Below, piece by piece: positions 35,451 through 44,845 of a stretch of 64,000 nucleotides of DNA. The notes under the pieces were generated by a model. That model ran no database searches. It was not told the DNA's origin and saw nothing but the letters and a program-made list of their open reading frames with translations. Within the stretch, counting starts at the first letter, position 1. Every line of letters starts with the position of its first letter. Source of the stretch: an uncultured bacterium (GTDB lineage: Bacteria; Cyanobacteriota; Vampirovibrionia; Gastranaerophilales; Gastranaerophilaceae). A program made the position numbers and the translations under genes. The stretch spans positions 49,594-113,593 of the forward strand of contig CADAYE010000009.1 of assembly GCA_902792085.1 (NCBI GenBank), given 5' to 3'.

Positions 35451-36072
35451 ACTCTCCTCCTATACGGTAAAACTGAGAACAGGAAAGACCTGAACCGTTT
35501 TTGGAACAATCTTTGCGTAATTTATCAACATCCCAACCGTAGCCGATAGGATTTATATTTCCGTCAGAATAAATATTTAATCCAAAAATATCTCTGCCCC
35601 AAGTATTTGGTTTTTTAGAGCCGTTTGTATCTATCATCATCAAAAATACGGGTTTATCAGGAGTTTTATCTATTATATCTTTTATTCCGACTATCAAATC
35701 ATCCTGATTATTGTATAGCATATCAAAATAGTAAAAATCTTTTTTAGGAACAATTTTGCCGTTCATATAATGCTGAACATATTTTTTAGGAGTCAACCTA
35801 TCACTTAATCTTAAATAAGGTTTTACAAGTTTAATCATATATTTTTCACGCTCGTTAAATGATTTTGCATTTTTCATATTTTGTACAATTTCAGACTCAG
35901 CCTGAGCAGCCATTGCACTAAACATATACTCTATTTTGTTATACTCAGAATTCCACTTTGAAATATTAACCGCCGCTTTTGATGAAAAAGAAGTCGGAAT
36001 AAAAAACAATATTGCCGCAAAAATTGCACATATTGTAAGTGAATATTCAATTCTCCAAATTCGTTTATTCAT
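35440..36072 (-). CDS. Pilin-like membrane protein with pseudopilin-type C-terminus
   Basis: The 210-aa protein has one N-terminal hydrophobic helix (YSLTICAIFAAILFFIPTSF) preceded by W-R-I-E, but no G-F-T-L-I-E prepilin cleavage site. The C-terminal part (MIDTNGSKKPNTWGRDIFGL, then D-C-S...GSGLSCSQFYRIGG) resembles bacterial pseudopilins, where D-x-N-G-x-x-x-P-N is common. It sits in a run of minus-strand genes (YmdB, PHP, this gene, LOG) with short overlaps. It may be a secretion or type IV pilus accessory, but the missing prepilin site argues against a standard pilin. Confidence 0.65.
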   Translation of the reverse strand: MNKRIWRIEYSLTICAIFAAILFFIPTSFSSKAAVNISKWNSEYNKIEYMFSAMAAQAESEIVQNMKNAKSFNEREKYMIKLVKPYLRLSDRLTPKKYVQHYMNGKIVPKKDFYYFDMLYNNQDDLIVGIKDIIDKTPDKPVFLMMIDTNGSKKPNTWGRDIFGLNIYSDGNINPIGYGWDVDKLRKDCSKNGSGLSCSQFYRIGGEFVE

Positions 36073-36075
36073 AAT

Positions 36076-36942
36076 TTAATTTACAGCAGCCATATCAAGA
36101 CGCTTCTTTTCCTCAATTAACTTATCATAAACCCACTCAGGTATAAAATTTTTGCCCAAAACGACTTGACCGTTCAATATATTCGGAGCATGAAAATCAG
36201 AACCACCTGTTACTATCAAACCTAAATTTTCAGCCATTGATGAAAAATATTCAACCATTGCAGGTGAATGTTTTCTGTGATACGCTTCAATACCTCTCAA
36301 ACCATAATTCATAAGGTCTTTAATTAATCCCTCAGCCATATTTTCCAAATCATGCGGATGAGCAATGACCGGAATACCACCGGCATCGTAAATAATTTCA
36401 ACCGCATCATGAGGAGAAACTGTTTTTCTCTGAACATATACTGGAGAATTTATGTGAATATATTTTGCATAAGCATCCATTACATTGGTTGTACCGCCAG
36501 CGGAGGTTATCGCTCTTGCAATATGCGGACGTCCTATACTTCCGTTTGGCGCAACGAGTTTTTTTATGTCTTCAAACTTAATTCTGATTCCTTCTTTTTT
36601 TGCAAGCAAACCCAAAATTTCTTTTGTCTGCTTTACCCTTGCCTGTTGTTGGGATTTAATCATACTTTGAAAATCGGAATTATTCACATCCATAAAATAT
36701 CCTAAAATATGGACTTCATAATCATTATACAAAGTATTTACTTCTATACCGCGCAAGACCTGAATTTTATCACTCAAATCATTGTCTTTGATATACTTAT
36801 TTGCAACATCATAAGCCAAAACATTGTCGTGGTCTGTTATCGCAATTGCTCCAAGCCCGACATCCATGGCGGTGTCCACAATTTTCTCCGGTGTAAAAAC
36901 ACCATCGGAAAAATATGTGTGAATGTGTAAATCAGTTTTCAT
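36076..36942 (-). CDS. PHP-domain phosphoesterase
   Basis: A 288-aa polymerase and histidinol phosphatase-type metal hydrolase. Metal-binding signatures are KTDLHIHTYFSDG (H-x-H), AITDHDNV, IEVNTLY and VIAHPHDL, GGSDFHAPN. This matches the TrpH/YciV branch, whose members remove the 5' end of RNA (RNase AM) or hydrolyse 3',5'-bisphosphates. I preferred the ATG at 36942 over GTG at 36948 because AGAGGAA is then well spaced. It overlaps the YmdB-type gene, forming one operon. Confidence 0.88.
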   Translation of the reverse strand: MKTDLHIHTYFSDGVFTPEKIVDTAMDVGLGAIAITDHDNVLAYDVANKYIKDNDLSDKIQVLRGIEVNTLYNDYEVHILGYFMDVNNSDFQSMIKSQQQARVKQTKEILGLLAKKEGIRIKFEDIKKLVAPNGSIGRPHIARAITSAGGTTNVMDAYAKYIHINSPVYVQRKTVSPHDAVEIIYDAGGIPVIAHPHDLENMAEGLIKDLMNYGLRGIEAYHRKHSPAMVEYFSSMAENLGLIVTGGSDFHAPNILNGQVVLGKNFIPEWVYDKLIEEKKRLDMAAVN

Positions 36943-37750
36943 CTCCACTTTCCTCTATTTTACTATTACTACAAAAAACTCTTTTTACCGCCAAAGCACA
37001 ACCGCTGTTAACATCAATATCAACCTCAAGGGCGTTAACCTGTGTTGTCTTGCCTTGTGCAACTTCATATCTTTCGGGAATCCCTGTCAAAAACCGTGAC
37101 AGGGATGTATTATATTCCATTCCGATAACCCCGTCACTTGCTCCGCAAAAACCGGCATCCGTTATGTATGCCATGCCATTTATTATACTTTCATCAGCCG
37201 TCTGAACATGAGTATGTGTCCCCAAAAACGCGCTCATACCCAATTCTGAACAATATTTCGCAAAACAAATTTTTTCTGCTGTTGCTTCTGCATGAAAATC
37301 CATAACTACTATCGGAGTTATCTCTTTAATTTTGGCTATCTCATCTTTGACAATTTCCCACGGGGAATCAACCATATTCATAAAAACTCTGCCTATAGAA
37401 TTTATTACCCCGATTTTTACACCGTTCTTTTCAAAAATACGACTTCCGACACCTTTGACTCCATTCGGGTAATTTATCGGACGGATAAGTTTATCCGCAT
37501 TATCAATGTATGAATAAATGTCTTTTTTATCCCAAATATGATTACCGCAGGTCATTGCATCTATACCATACTCAATAAATTCGTTGTAATTTTTTTCGGT
37601 CAGCCCAAAACCGTGAGATGCGTTCTCAATATTGGCAATAACAAAATCATATTTTTCTTTGTTATCCGACAAAAAATCCCTAACGGCAGTGCGCCCCGGC
37701 TTGCCGACAATATCTCCGAAAAATATGATTTTGATTATGTTATTATCCAT
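36932..37750 (-). CDS. ymdB: YmdB-type metallophosphoesterase (TIGR00282)
   Basis: A 272-aa calcineurin-like phosphodiesterase. Landmarks are IIFFGDIVGKPGRTAV, VIANIENASHGFG, MTCGNHIWDKKDIYSY, VVMDFHAEATAEK, FLGTHTHVQTADE and GFCGASDGVIGME. In Bacillus YmdB has cAMP/2',3'-cNMP phosphodiesterase activity and lies downstream of rny; here it also follows rny on the minus strand, separated by 127 bases containing a REP-like element. It is translationally coupled to the PHP gene. Confidence 0.92.
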   Translation of the reverse strand: MDNNIIKIIFFGDIVGKPGRTAVRDFLSDNKEKYDFVIANIENASHGFGLTEKNYNEFIEYGIDAMTCGNHIWDKKDIYSYIDNADKLIRPINYPNGVKGVGSRIFEKNGVKIGVINSIGRVFMNMVDSPWEIVKDEIAKIKEITPIVVMDFHAEATAEKICFAKYCSELGMSAFLGTHTHVQTADESIINGMAYITDAGFCGASDGVIGMEYNTSLSRFLTGIPERYEVAQGKTTQVNALEVDIDVNSGCALAVKRVFCSNSKIEESGDEN

Positions 37751-37797
37751 TTTTGTTATACTGAACTTGTTTCAGCATCTCCTATCTTAGGGATTGT

Positions 37798-37870
37798 ACC
37801 CTCACCCGAATTTCTAAATTCGTTTTTACTCATTAAGAAATTCTACCCTCTCCCTCAAAGAGCGAGGGTA
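37798..37870. repeat. REP-like palindromic element between rny and ymdB
   Basis: TACCCTCACCCGAATTTCTA begins the element and CAAAGAGCGAGGGTA ends it; CCCTC...GAGGG can pair. A second hairpin, GAATTTCTAAATTC, lies inside. It belongs with the CCCTCACCC elements at 8941 and 10131. Confidence 0.6.
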
Positions 37871-37877
37871 TGGATAT

Positions 37878-39407
37878 TTATTTTGCTATTTCGGTTGCTC
37901 TAAATTCTCTTACCACGGTTACACGAATTTGTCCCGGATAATCAAGTTCATCTTCAATGCGTTTTGCAACATCTCTTGCAAGTTTACCCGAAGCCAAATC
38001 GTCAAATTTTTCTGCTTCAACAATTATGCGAACTTCACGACCTGCTTGTACCGCAAATGATTGCTTAATACCTTCGTAACTGTTTACGATTTCTTCAATT
38101 TTTTGCAGACGCTTGATATAGATTTCTAAAGTATCTCGTCTTGCACCGGGTCTGCCTGCCGAAATTGCATCGGCTACTTTTACTAAAACCGCTTCTATTG
38201 TATTTGCAACAACATCATCATGATGCGCTTCTATTGCGTGAACAACTTCGGGCTTTTCACCGTATCTGTTTGCGATTTCTACACCAAGTTGAATATGAGT
38301 ACCTTCCTGAGTTTGGTCAACTGCTTTACCAATATCATGCAACAGCCCTGCGCGTTTTGCGATTTTTTCATTTGCTCCGAGTTCTGCAGCCAACATCCCT
38401 GCAATATGTCCTACTTCAAGTGAGTGTTTCAAAACATTCTGACCATAACTTGTTCTGTAGTACAAACGCCCTAAGGTTTTGATAAGTTCTTTATTTAAGC
38501 CCATAACACCCATTTCAAGTGCGGCATTTTCACCTTCGTTCCAAATCTTTTTATCAATTTCTTCCTGCGCCTTAGCCACCATTTCTTCAATTCTGACAGG
38601 GTGAATACGCCCGTCAACAATAAGTTTTTCCAACGCAAGTTTTGCTATTTCTCGTCTTACAGGGTCAAAACTTGATAATACAACGGCTTCCGGTGTATCA
38701 TCAATAATCAAATCAACCCCTGTCAAAGTTTCTAACGCTCTAATGTTACGACCTTCACGACCAATTATACGACCTTTCATTTCGTCATTTGGCAAAGCAA
38801 CAACAGAAACTGTCGTTTCCACAACCTGCTCAATCATACATCTTTGCATAGTTGTAGAAAGAATTTCCTGTGCCTTTTCCAATGAAGTTTCTTTTATCTT
38901 TGCTTCATTTTCTCTTATAAGTTGCATTTGTTCCTGCGCCAAGTCATTTTTTAACTGCTCAAGCAAAGTATTTTTTGCTTCTTCGCAGGACATACCTGAA
39001 ATTCTTTCAAGTTCTTCTGTCTGCTTTTGCACAAGTTCCGCCAAATAGTCTTCTTTTTCCAAAAGTTCATCTTTTTTTCTTTGAACTTCTGCCTCTTTAT
39101 CAGTGTATTCCTGAATTTTTTCTTCAAGAACATCTTCTCTTTTTGCTAACTTTTGTTCTTGTCTTGAAAGTTCCTGTCGTCTTTCTCTTTCTTCTTCGTT
39201 TAAAGCATCTCTGTCATTTTGTAATTCTTCAAGCGCTTTAATTTTTGCTTCTTTTTGAAGTATTTTTTCTCTTTCATTAAGTGCATTTCTGTCCTTTTGA
39301 ACGGACTCCAAAGCAGCACTAACTTTGTTTTTTTGAATAATCAGCATTACAACTAAAACCATTACCGCAATAGCTGCAACAACCAATAGCAAGGTTTTTG
39401 CTTCCAT
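37878..39407 (-). CDS. rny: Ribonuclease Y
   Basis: A 509-aa membrane-anchored endoribonuclease that starts mRNA decay. One N-terminal transmembrane helix ([19 protein letters not shown]) precedes a long charged coiled coil (about 30-180). Then comes the KH domain ([19 protein letters not shown]) and the HD domain ([20 protein letters not shown], then [12 protein letters not shown]). Length and order are standard. It begins a minus-strand group with ymdB and the PHP protein, the same rny-ymdB pairing seen in Firmicutes. Confidence 0.97.
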   Translation of the reverse strand: MEAKTLLLVVAAIAVMVLVVMLIIQKNKVSAALESVQKDRNALNEREKILQKEAKIKALEELQNDRDALNEEERERRQELSRQEQKLAKREDVLEEKIQEYTDKEAEVQRKKDELLEKEDYLAELVQKQTEELERISGMSCEEAKNTLLEQLKNDLAQEQMQLIRENEAKIKETSLEKAQEILSTTMQRCMIEQVVETTVSVVALPNDEMKGRIIGREGRNIRALETLTGVDLIIDDTPEAVVLSSFDPVRREIAKLALEKLIVDGRIHPVRIEEMVAKAQEEIDKKIWNEGENAALEMGVMGLNKELIKTLGRLYYRTSYGQNVLKHSLEVGHIAGMLAAELGANEKIAKRAGLLHDIGKAVDQTQEGTHIQLGVEIANRYGEKPEVVHAIEAHHDDVVANTIEAVLVKVADAISAGRPGARRDTLEIYIKRLQKIEEIVNSYEGIKQSFAVQAGREVRIIVEAEKFDDLASGKLARDVAKRIEDELDYPGQIRVTVVREFRATEIAK

Positions 39408-39726
39408 AAAGTTAATACCTTTTCCTTTTCTATTTTTTTATAATACATGCAATCAGGCATACATATAGCCTATGCCCAAGTTTATTCAGTTTTAATTAAA
39501 TAAAATTATTGCATATATTTCCTAAAAAAATTTATTACTACATCTGACAAAATCATATCATATTTTTCGATTTTTGTATAGTAGTTTTTTTAGATAACAA
39601 TGGGGTGCTATGGAATTATGACAATAGAAGCGTTACAATTTTTAATTATATCAACATGGCTCAGTTATTACCGATATCTGGACCTAATAAGATAATATTG
39701 TCTTATTCATATATTGTTTTTGATAT
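39408..39726. other. Gene-free gap between ychF and rny
   Basis: This 319-base AT-rich spacer has no credible gene. A short palindrome AATAAGA...TCTTATT lies at 39688-39709. The stretch near rny (39408-39560) is the likely rny promoter region, but no confident boxes were found. Confidence 0.4.
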
Positions 39727-40824
39727 TTACAGAGCAAATCTAAAATGTGCTAAATCTCCGTCTTGCATTACATAATCTTTACCTTCAAGACGAGTAACAC
39801 CTTTTTCTTTGCAGGCATTATAAGAACCGAGTTCAATAAAATCTTTACACGGAGTAATTTCTGCTCTTATAAATCCTTTTTCAAAATCCGTATGAATAAC
39901 ACCTGCTGCCTGAGGAGCTTTTGTTCCGGCAGTAATTGTCCAGGCCCTAACTTCTTTTTCTCCAGCCGTTATAAATGTTCTCAATTTCAAAAGGCTGTAA
40001 ACAGATTTTATCATTCTGTTTATACCGCTGTCTTCTATACCCAAATCGTGCAGATATTCTTTTGCTTCATCAGAACCGAGTTCTGCAAGTTCTTCCTCAA
40101 TTTTTGCTGAAATTATAACCATTTCAGCACCATGCGCATCAGCGTACTGCTGAACTTTTTTTGTATAATCATTACCGTCTTTAAGGTCAAACTCAGATAC
40201 ATTCGCACAGTAAATAACGGGCTTTAAAGACATCAGATTAAGCATTTTTACAAACGGAATTTCATCTTCGTCAAAATGATCTTTAATATTTATAAAAGTG
40301 CAATCCTGTAAAAGTTCCATAAGTTTATCCAAAACTTTGTTTTCCAAAACTGCATCTTTATCGTTGCCTTTTGCGGCTTTTGATATTCTTTGCTGACGAC
40401 GTTCTACAGATGCCATATCCGCAAGTGCAAGTTCTGTATTTATTGTTTCTATATCGCTAATCGGGTCAACTTTTCCCTCAACATGAATTGTATTGACATC
40501 ATCAAAACATCTTACGACCTGAATAATCGCATCAACTTCTCGTATATTTTGCAAAAATTGGTTGCCCAAACCTTCGCCTTTACTTGCACCTTTGACTAAA
40601 CCTGCAATATCAACAAATTCTATAGCTGTCGGAATAATATTTTCGGTTTTACATAATTTGGCAAGAATTGGCAATCGTTCATCAGGAACTTCAACAACTC
40701 CGATATTAGGTTCAATTGTGCAAAACGGATAATTTGCACTCTGTGCATTTCTTGTACTTGTCAAAGCGTTAAATAAAGTTGATTTTCCAACATTTGGCAA
40801 TCCGACTATCCCTGTTCTTAACAT
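39727..40824 (-). CDS. ychF: YchF/OLA1-type redox-regulated ATPase
   Basis: A 365-aa Obg-family P-loop protein binding the ribosome. G1 is [16 protein letters not shown]3 [20 protein letters not shown], and the specificity region NVSEFD replaces the G4 NKxD, giving ATP preference. The TGS-like C-terminus ([19 protein letters not shown], then [13 protein letters not shown]) is intact. Length is standard. It is monocistronic. The 5' side faces a 650-base gap with a MITE-like element. Confidence 0.97.
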   Translation of the reverse strand: MLRTGIVGLPNVGKSTLFNALTSTRNAQSANYPFCTIEPNIGVVEVPDERLPILAKLCKTENIIPTAIEFVDIAGLVKGASKGEGLGNQFLQNIREVDAIIQVVRCFDDVNTIHVEGKVDPISDIETINTELALADMASVERRQQRISKAAKGNDKDAVLENKVLDKLMELLQDCTFINIKDHFDEDEIPFVKMLNLMSLKPVIYCANVSEFDLKDGNDYTKKVQQYADAHGAEMVIISAKIEEELAELGSDEAKEYLHDLGIEDSGINRMIKSVYSLLKLRTFITAGEKEVRAWTITAGTKAPQAAGVIHTDFEKGFIRAEITPCKDFIELGSYNACKEKGVTRLEGKDYVMQDGDLAHFRFAL

Positions 40825-41471
40825 TTATATATCCTTTCCGTAAATTTCTTTTATTATAATAACCTAAACAAAATTAAAAAGCATGCGTATTCTTATATAA
40901 AACATATTATCGATATATAAATGTATGCTCTGCAGGATTGTCCAAACAGTGGCATTTTTACCCCCAAAAGTCCCACTGTTTTATACTTAGTTGTTCTTCA
41001 AATTATTTAAAGGTAATTATATACTATTTTACAGTAGCATGTCATTGCGATACAAAGCGAACAGGCGAAATAATAATGAGCCTTGTGAGCCTGTATGTGT
41101 CGGCGAAGTGTAGATAATGATGAAATAACTGGATTGCTTCGTCGGAAAGCCATTTCCTCCTCGCAATGACAGACATATTTACTGTAACATTGTATATAGT
41201 TACCAAATAATTTTTTAAGATATTGAACTAAGCAATTATATACCCAACACAAACAGGGCATAAAAGTACACATACATCAAACTACATTAAGAATGTAAAA
41301 CTATAATTGTTTTATAATGTATGTACTTATGTAAGGCAGCGCATCCAATAATAACTTTTTAAATTTCTTTGGAATAAAAAACCTATCGAACCGTGAATTT
41401 AGTATAAATAAATCATTGCTTTCGTCCAAGAATCCTGTATAGATTTTAAAAATCTAAACAATAACTTGTAC
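40825..41471. other. 647-base gene-free stretch containing a MITE-like copy
   Basis: Apart from the MITE-like copy at 41012-41204, this is AT-rich sequence without a supportable gene. The left part contains the upstream region of ychF. Confidence 0.5.
41012..41204 (+). mobile_element. MITE-like element, copy 3 (193 bp)
   Basis: Same orientation as copy 2 and nearly identical to it, with 18 extra bases (GTGTAGATAATGATGAAA) inside. Ends GGTAATTATATACTATTTTA and TGTATATAGTTACC are intact. No perfect target duplication is visible (left TATTTAAA, right AAATAATT). It may be the least altered copy, since copy 4 carries the same internal segment. Confidence 0.88.
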
Positions 41472-42425
41472 TTAATTTAAAAATTCATTGACAACTTCTT
41501 TTTCAACATTTTCACGATTTAAGAAATACAATTTTTCAACAGTTCCATCAAGATGATAGTTATTCCTTATTTCTATAATTGTATTTTTCTTTTTAGGGTA
41601 TATAAATTCAGAATGTCTTATCAAGAATCCGGCTGAATTAACAATTCGTTTATATTCTACTTTACCGGATTTTGCGAATTCAGAAATACAAGTATTACCA
41701 TTTGCATATTTTGCTACTTCTAATTGTTTTTTATTTTTACCTTTATATTTGCTTATGCCATTTACTGTACCTTGATATTTGTAATCATTTTCTTCTATAA
41801 GTTTATTGACCTCTGTTTCAATATCGAATCTTGGAAGTGGCTGTTCAGTTCGAACGATTTTATCTGCGGAAATAGTCTGCGGCGAAGGTGCAGTTTGTTC
41901 AACACTCAAAGAGGTATGAGATGAAGGTATTTTCATTTCTACTTTATCCATAGGTACATCCTGAGGAACTTTTATTGAAGGAGCATCCGGTTCGGTAGGT
42001 TCTCCGGGAATAACCGGTTTTATTTCTGAAGACGGAACCTCCGCACGAATCCTTCTTTGCGGGGTATCAGGTTCTATATCCACAGATGCAACAGCAGGTT
42101 TATGTTTATATGCTTGTTCTATCTTTGGTCTATACATAGTTAAACCTAAATCCATTTTATAATCTTCAAGCATTTCTTGCCATTTCATCCAATCAACAGA
42201 TCCGACATCCTTTTTTTGCTCATAAAAATTAAAACTTAAAGCTGCGCGATTTATATTTATGGAACGATTTATTTTATTTCCTTTGCTGCCTACTTTTTTT
42301 ATAAAGCCATTCCATATATCAGCATTAATTTTACCATCATGCTTACCATCTGCGGCATCCAATTCTCTTGCTAATTTCATACTCCAAGAATTATTAGGTA
42401 TCTGTCCAATAGCCCCATTTCCCAT
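41472..42425 (-). CDS. Uncharacterised 317-aa protein with EF-hand-like start and Pro-rich linker
   Basis: The N-terminal region contains D-A-A-D-G-K-H-D-G-K-I, an EF-hand-like loop such as occurs in dockerin or calcium-binding repeats. A Pro/Glu-rich linker spans about residues 115-205 (EPDTPQRRIRAEVPSSE, ...). The C-terminal 100 residues form a mixed beta domain (YKYQGTVNGISKYKGK..., YHLDGTVEKLYFLN). No signal peptide or membrane segment is seen. It is a single gene beside the accretion region, with codon use like its neighbours. The EF-hand assignment is tentative. Confidence 0.65.
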   Translation of the reverse strand: MGNGAIGQIPNNSWSMKLARELDAADGKHDGKINADIWNGFIKKVGSKGNKINRSININRAALSFNFYEQKKDVGSVDWMKWQEMLEDYKMDLGLTMYRPKIEQAYKHKPAVASVDIEPDTPQRRIRAEVPSSEIKPVIPGEPTEPDAPSIKVPQDVPMDKVEMKIPSSHTSLSVEQTAPSPQTISADKIVRTEQPLPRFDIETEVNKLIEENDYKYQGTVNGISKYKGKNKKQLEVAKYANGNTCISEFAKSGKVEYKRIVNSAGFLIRHSEFIYPKKKNTIIEIRNNYHLDGTVEKLYFLNRENVEKEVVNEFLN

Positions 42426-42768
42426 AAATTAACTCCTTTCAAATTAATAATCCCCATAAACATGTAAAAAAAAAATTATTAGAATAATTGCTTTTGTCTA
42501 TATATAAATTAACAAAAATTAATATAGATTTGCACAAATCAAAATTTTTAGTAGGTAGATTGGGTTGAAACTTAAAGGGTTGAAGAGGTAAAACGAAAAT
42601 TGAAACAGGACCCAACATAAATATATTGTTGGGTTCGCTTGTATCAAAATTCCTACTATTCATTGATTATATCTGCTCCACCCAACCTACCTGCTCAAAC
42701 TAACCGCCAATTCCAAAATGGACTAAAAAATACATTCCGAGTAAGGCTCACTTAAAAAAAATTACAAT

Positions 42769-42796
42769 AAAAAAGCACTTATTACAGTGCTTTTTT
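42769..42796 (+). terminator. Hairpin with T-run beside the tRNA-tail remnant
   Basis: AAAAAAGCACT TATTAC AGTGCTTTTTT is a symmetrical terminator usable on either strand. On the minus strand it would follow the ancestral tRNA-Phe 3' end (GCGGCACCACTTTT). Confidence 0.65.
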
Positions 42797-42841
42797 AAAA
42801 GTGGTGCCGCAACTCACTCTGCCGCAGGCAAACGATTAAAT
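42792..42841. repeat. tRNA-Phe tail remnant and shared junction blocks
   Basis: TTTTTAAAAGTGGTGCCGCA plus ACTC (42792-42815) is repeated at 45760-45783. CTGCCGCAGGCAAACGATTA plus AAT (42819-42841) is repeated at 45601-45623. The reverse complement of the first reads GAGTTGCGGCACCAC, the tRNA-Phe 3' end plus CCA. This suggests an earlier integration or recombination at the same tRNA site. Confidence 0.7.
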
Positions 42842-42986
42842 GTAAATAAACAGTCAGTTTGATTATTAATAACAGACAGTTTGATTATTTGGGCAAGTCT
42901 TTTATGTAAATTTTTGTATCAAATAAGCAATTAATTTTTATAAAAATACTTTATATAAGTATACACAGGGGAATAAGGATTAACTT

Positions 42987-43985
42987 ATGAGATTAATTTC
43001 TATTGCAACAAAAGGTGTTCGCTACTTAGCGAAGCAAAGTAAAGATATTGCAAAATTTGGACAAAAAAGAATTGCGAGGCAGGGAGTTACAGACCAAATG
43101 CTTGATACTTTAACTCCATTTCGCAGATTATCAACAAAACCTACAACATTATCTGACCCCAAGTATTTTATACAAAAATTTGAAACAGAAACTGGGGAAA
43201 AATTTTTGCCGTTAAATTGGGCAAACTTGTCAGAAGCTGAAAAAGTAGATTTTATTGTAAAAGATAGATATTCAAAACTTGTATCTCATAAAATTATGGG
43301 GAATATAAAAAATGAAAAAGCAGAACATTTTTATAGCTTAGATTCCGAAGGCAATATTGTTTTTTATAAAAAAGGTAATCAAACCCATTGTAGTGGGGAA
43401 GTTCCTATTGATGGATCAACTATTCACAACCATCCTGGCTTTCAGAGAGAACATATGGATTTAGATGCAATTGAAAGCGTACAAAAGCATAAACCTGAAT
43501 TATTAGGTAGTATTGCACATGGTGGTGAAGATATAAAATCTGCATTTGTATCTGGGGAAAGACGTTCATATGTTGTTGATGCAATGGATAACAGATTTTT
43601 ATTAGAAGTTCCCATAGATATTAGAGCAGCCAAACCATTGGAAAAACTTTCAGCATCCGTTGAGCCAATGGGTTATATTAACAAAGGTGACAATGTTACT
43701 TTATTCGCATTTAATAAAATTCGTCCTGAAAAAGATGCAAAAGTATATGAAATTTTTGAAAAAGGTAAAAAATATCAACAATTAAAAGGAACTCCTGAGT
43801 ATAGCAAGGAGGAAATGAGTAAAATTATATTAGATTTTAATTGTGCCAAAGCAGATGCATTACCTAATTTTACTTGGCGAGAAGAAATGCTTAATGCACT
43901 AGCAGAACAAATCGGATTTAGGTTTAAGAAAATTAAAGGACTTGATGTATACAATATACTATTAAATAAAATGAAAATTAGTTAA
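42987..43985 (+). CDS. Unknown 332-aa protein with HNHP metal-binding-like motif
   Basis: No family can be named with confidence. Residues 147-150 are H-N-H-P within DGSTIHNHPGFQREHMDLD, and a glutamate lies upstream in SGEVPID. E...H-x-H-P...D is the order of the JAB/MPN (JAMM) metal site, though the usual S-x-x-D is not exact; similar H-N-H-P motifs also occur in phage-associated and toxin-type domains. There is no signal peptide. It is followed after 12 bases by the 123-aa gene, and the pair lies alone between inverted repeats. A toxin-immunity or phage-derived pair is possible but unproven. Confidence 0.65.
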   Translation: MRLISIATKGVRYLAKQSKDIAKFGQKRIARQGVTDQMLDTLTPFRRLSTKPTTLSDPKYFIQKFETETGEKFLPLNWANLSEAEKVDFIVKDRYSKLVSHKIMGNIKNEKAEHFYSLDSEGNIVFYKKGNQTHCSGEVPIDGSTIHNHPGFQREHMDLDAIESVQKHKPELLGSIAHGGEDIKSAFVSGERRSYVVDAMDNRFLLEVPIDIRAAKPLEKLSASVEPMGYINKGDNVTLFAFNKIRPEKDAKVYEIFEKGKKYQQLKGTPEYSKEEMSKIILDFNCAKADALPNFTWREEMLNALAEQIGFRFKKIKGLDVYNILLNKMKIS

Positions 43986-43997
43986 AAAGGATAAGAA

Positions 43998-44369
43998 ATG
44001 AATATTTTAAAATTATTTTGCAAACAGATAAATGTTGTAGGTAAACCCATCATTACAAAATGTGGTACAAAAATTACTAAATATAAAAAAGGTAATGATA
44101 TCTATAAAAAAGTTATATTTGGTAATGGAAACGAGCAATGCAAAAAATTGGGCTTCCGCAGCTACATTACTAAAACGACCGAAAATGGTGAAAGGACTTT
44201 CACTGGAATAATAAAAACCACAGATGGAAATGATAAATTAATTATAAAAAATTCGATCACATTAGGTATTATGGCAGATGATTTAAAAGAAGGATTAAGT
44301 CTTGAACAAGCTATTGCTAAACAAAAAATGATGAGTATGTTTAGAAGAACAATAAAAAAATCTAATTAG
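43998..44369 (+). CDS. Unknown 123-aa basic protein, partner of the HNHP gene
   Basis: A Lys-rich soluble protein with beta-like N-terminal half (IITKCGTKITKYKKGNDIYK...) and helical C-terminus (LSLEQAIAKQKMMSMFRRTI). No family is recognised. It follows the 332-aa gene by 12 bases with AAAAGGATAAGAA as ribosome-binding site, so the two are probably co-translated. The small size and position fit an accessory or immunity partner, which is only an inference. Confidence 0.6.
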   Translation: MNILKLFCKQINVVGKPIITKCGTKITKYKKGNDIYKKVIFGNGNEQCKKLGFRSYITKTTENGERTFTGIIKTTDGNDKLIIKNSITLGIMADDLKEGLSLEQAIAKQKMMSMFRRTIKKSN

Positions 44370-44559
44370 TAAATTTTATAATTTATTGTATAAATTTTAC
44401 ATAAAATTTGGGACAATTTTTCAAACATGGTCACACATGGACTTGCCCGAATAATCAAACTGTCTGTAAAAATCAAACTGTCTGTGATTTTCGGCTATTA
44501 TTGAGTTTTAGTCTGTAGGGTGCAATTTTTTGCACAAAATTTTAATTATTGAAAAGTCG

Positions 44560-44700
44560 GTAGGGTAGACTTCAGTCTACCGAATATCTTGCATTGGTTG
44601 ACTAAAGTCAACCCTACTTTTGAGTGCAATTTTGGGGACAAAAGGGTGCAAAAAGAGGACATTTTTGCTACTGAAATCGGACATTCCGGACTTCCGACCT
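44560..44700. repeat. Diverged direct repeat, left copy
   Basis: It contains GGTAGACTTCAGTCTACC (palindrome) then GGTTGACTAAAGTCAACCCT (palindrome), TGAGTGCAA, GGACA..GTGCAAAAA and ends CGGACTTCCGACCT. A diverged copy with the same order lies at 45345-45580, on the other side of the gene at 44846. The region 44370-44845 has no gene besides these repeats. Confidence 0.6.
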
Positions 44701-44845
44701 AATAAAAACGCTATTATAAAAGAACAGTCAGTTTGACAATATAGAACAGAGAATTTGATTATAGGATAGCAAATTTAATTTTTACAAGCTTATAATATAT
44801 ATAGTGTATATATAGTGCTAGAATTTTATTGAGGTTTAAGTTTGC

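Larger units (their letters stand above)
42426..42986. other. Gene-free region with junction sequences
   Basis: It holds the palindrome ACCCAACA...TGTTGGGT (42610-42634), a terminator hairpin (42769-42796), a tRNA-Phe tail remnant (42801-42814), and the left arm of the inverted repeat at 42850-42899. A 74-codon frame on the minus strand (42439-42663) has no support. Confidence 0.5.
42850..44485. mobile_element. Two-gene cassette inside a long imperfect inverted repeat
   Basis: The left arm (42850-42899) contains ACAGTCAGTTTGATTATT, then ACAGACAGTTTGATTATT and GGGCAAGTC. The right arm (44440-44485) is its inverted counterpart: GACTTGCCCGAATAATCAAA, then CTGTCTGTAAAAATCAAACT, then GTCTGT. Each arm therefore holds two copies of ACAG(A/T)CAGTTTGAT. 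Between them lie only two genes, 42987-43985 and 43998-44369. A further partial copy, AACAGTCAGTTTGAC, is at 44726. No transposase is encoded. Confidence 0.6.

Noticed and set aside
41001..41212. Target duplication for MITE-like copy 3
   Set aside because: Flanks TATTTAAA and AAATAATT do not match as an 8-bp duplication, so the claim was made only for copies 1 and 2.
42439..42663. 74-codon frame on the minus strand
   Set aside because: Very AT-rich and hydrophobic by chance, with no ribosome-binding site, and overlapped by palindromic junction sequence.
42987..44369. Naming the cassette genes as a toxin-immunity pair
   Set aside because: H-N-H-P occurs in metalloproteases and other folds; nothing else supports toxicity, so they are left as unknown.
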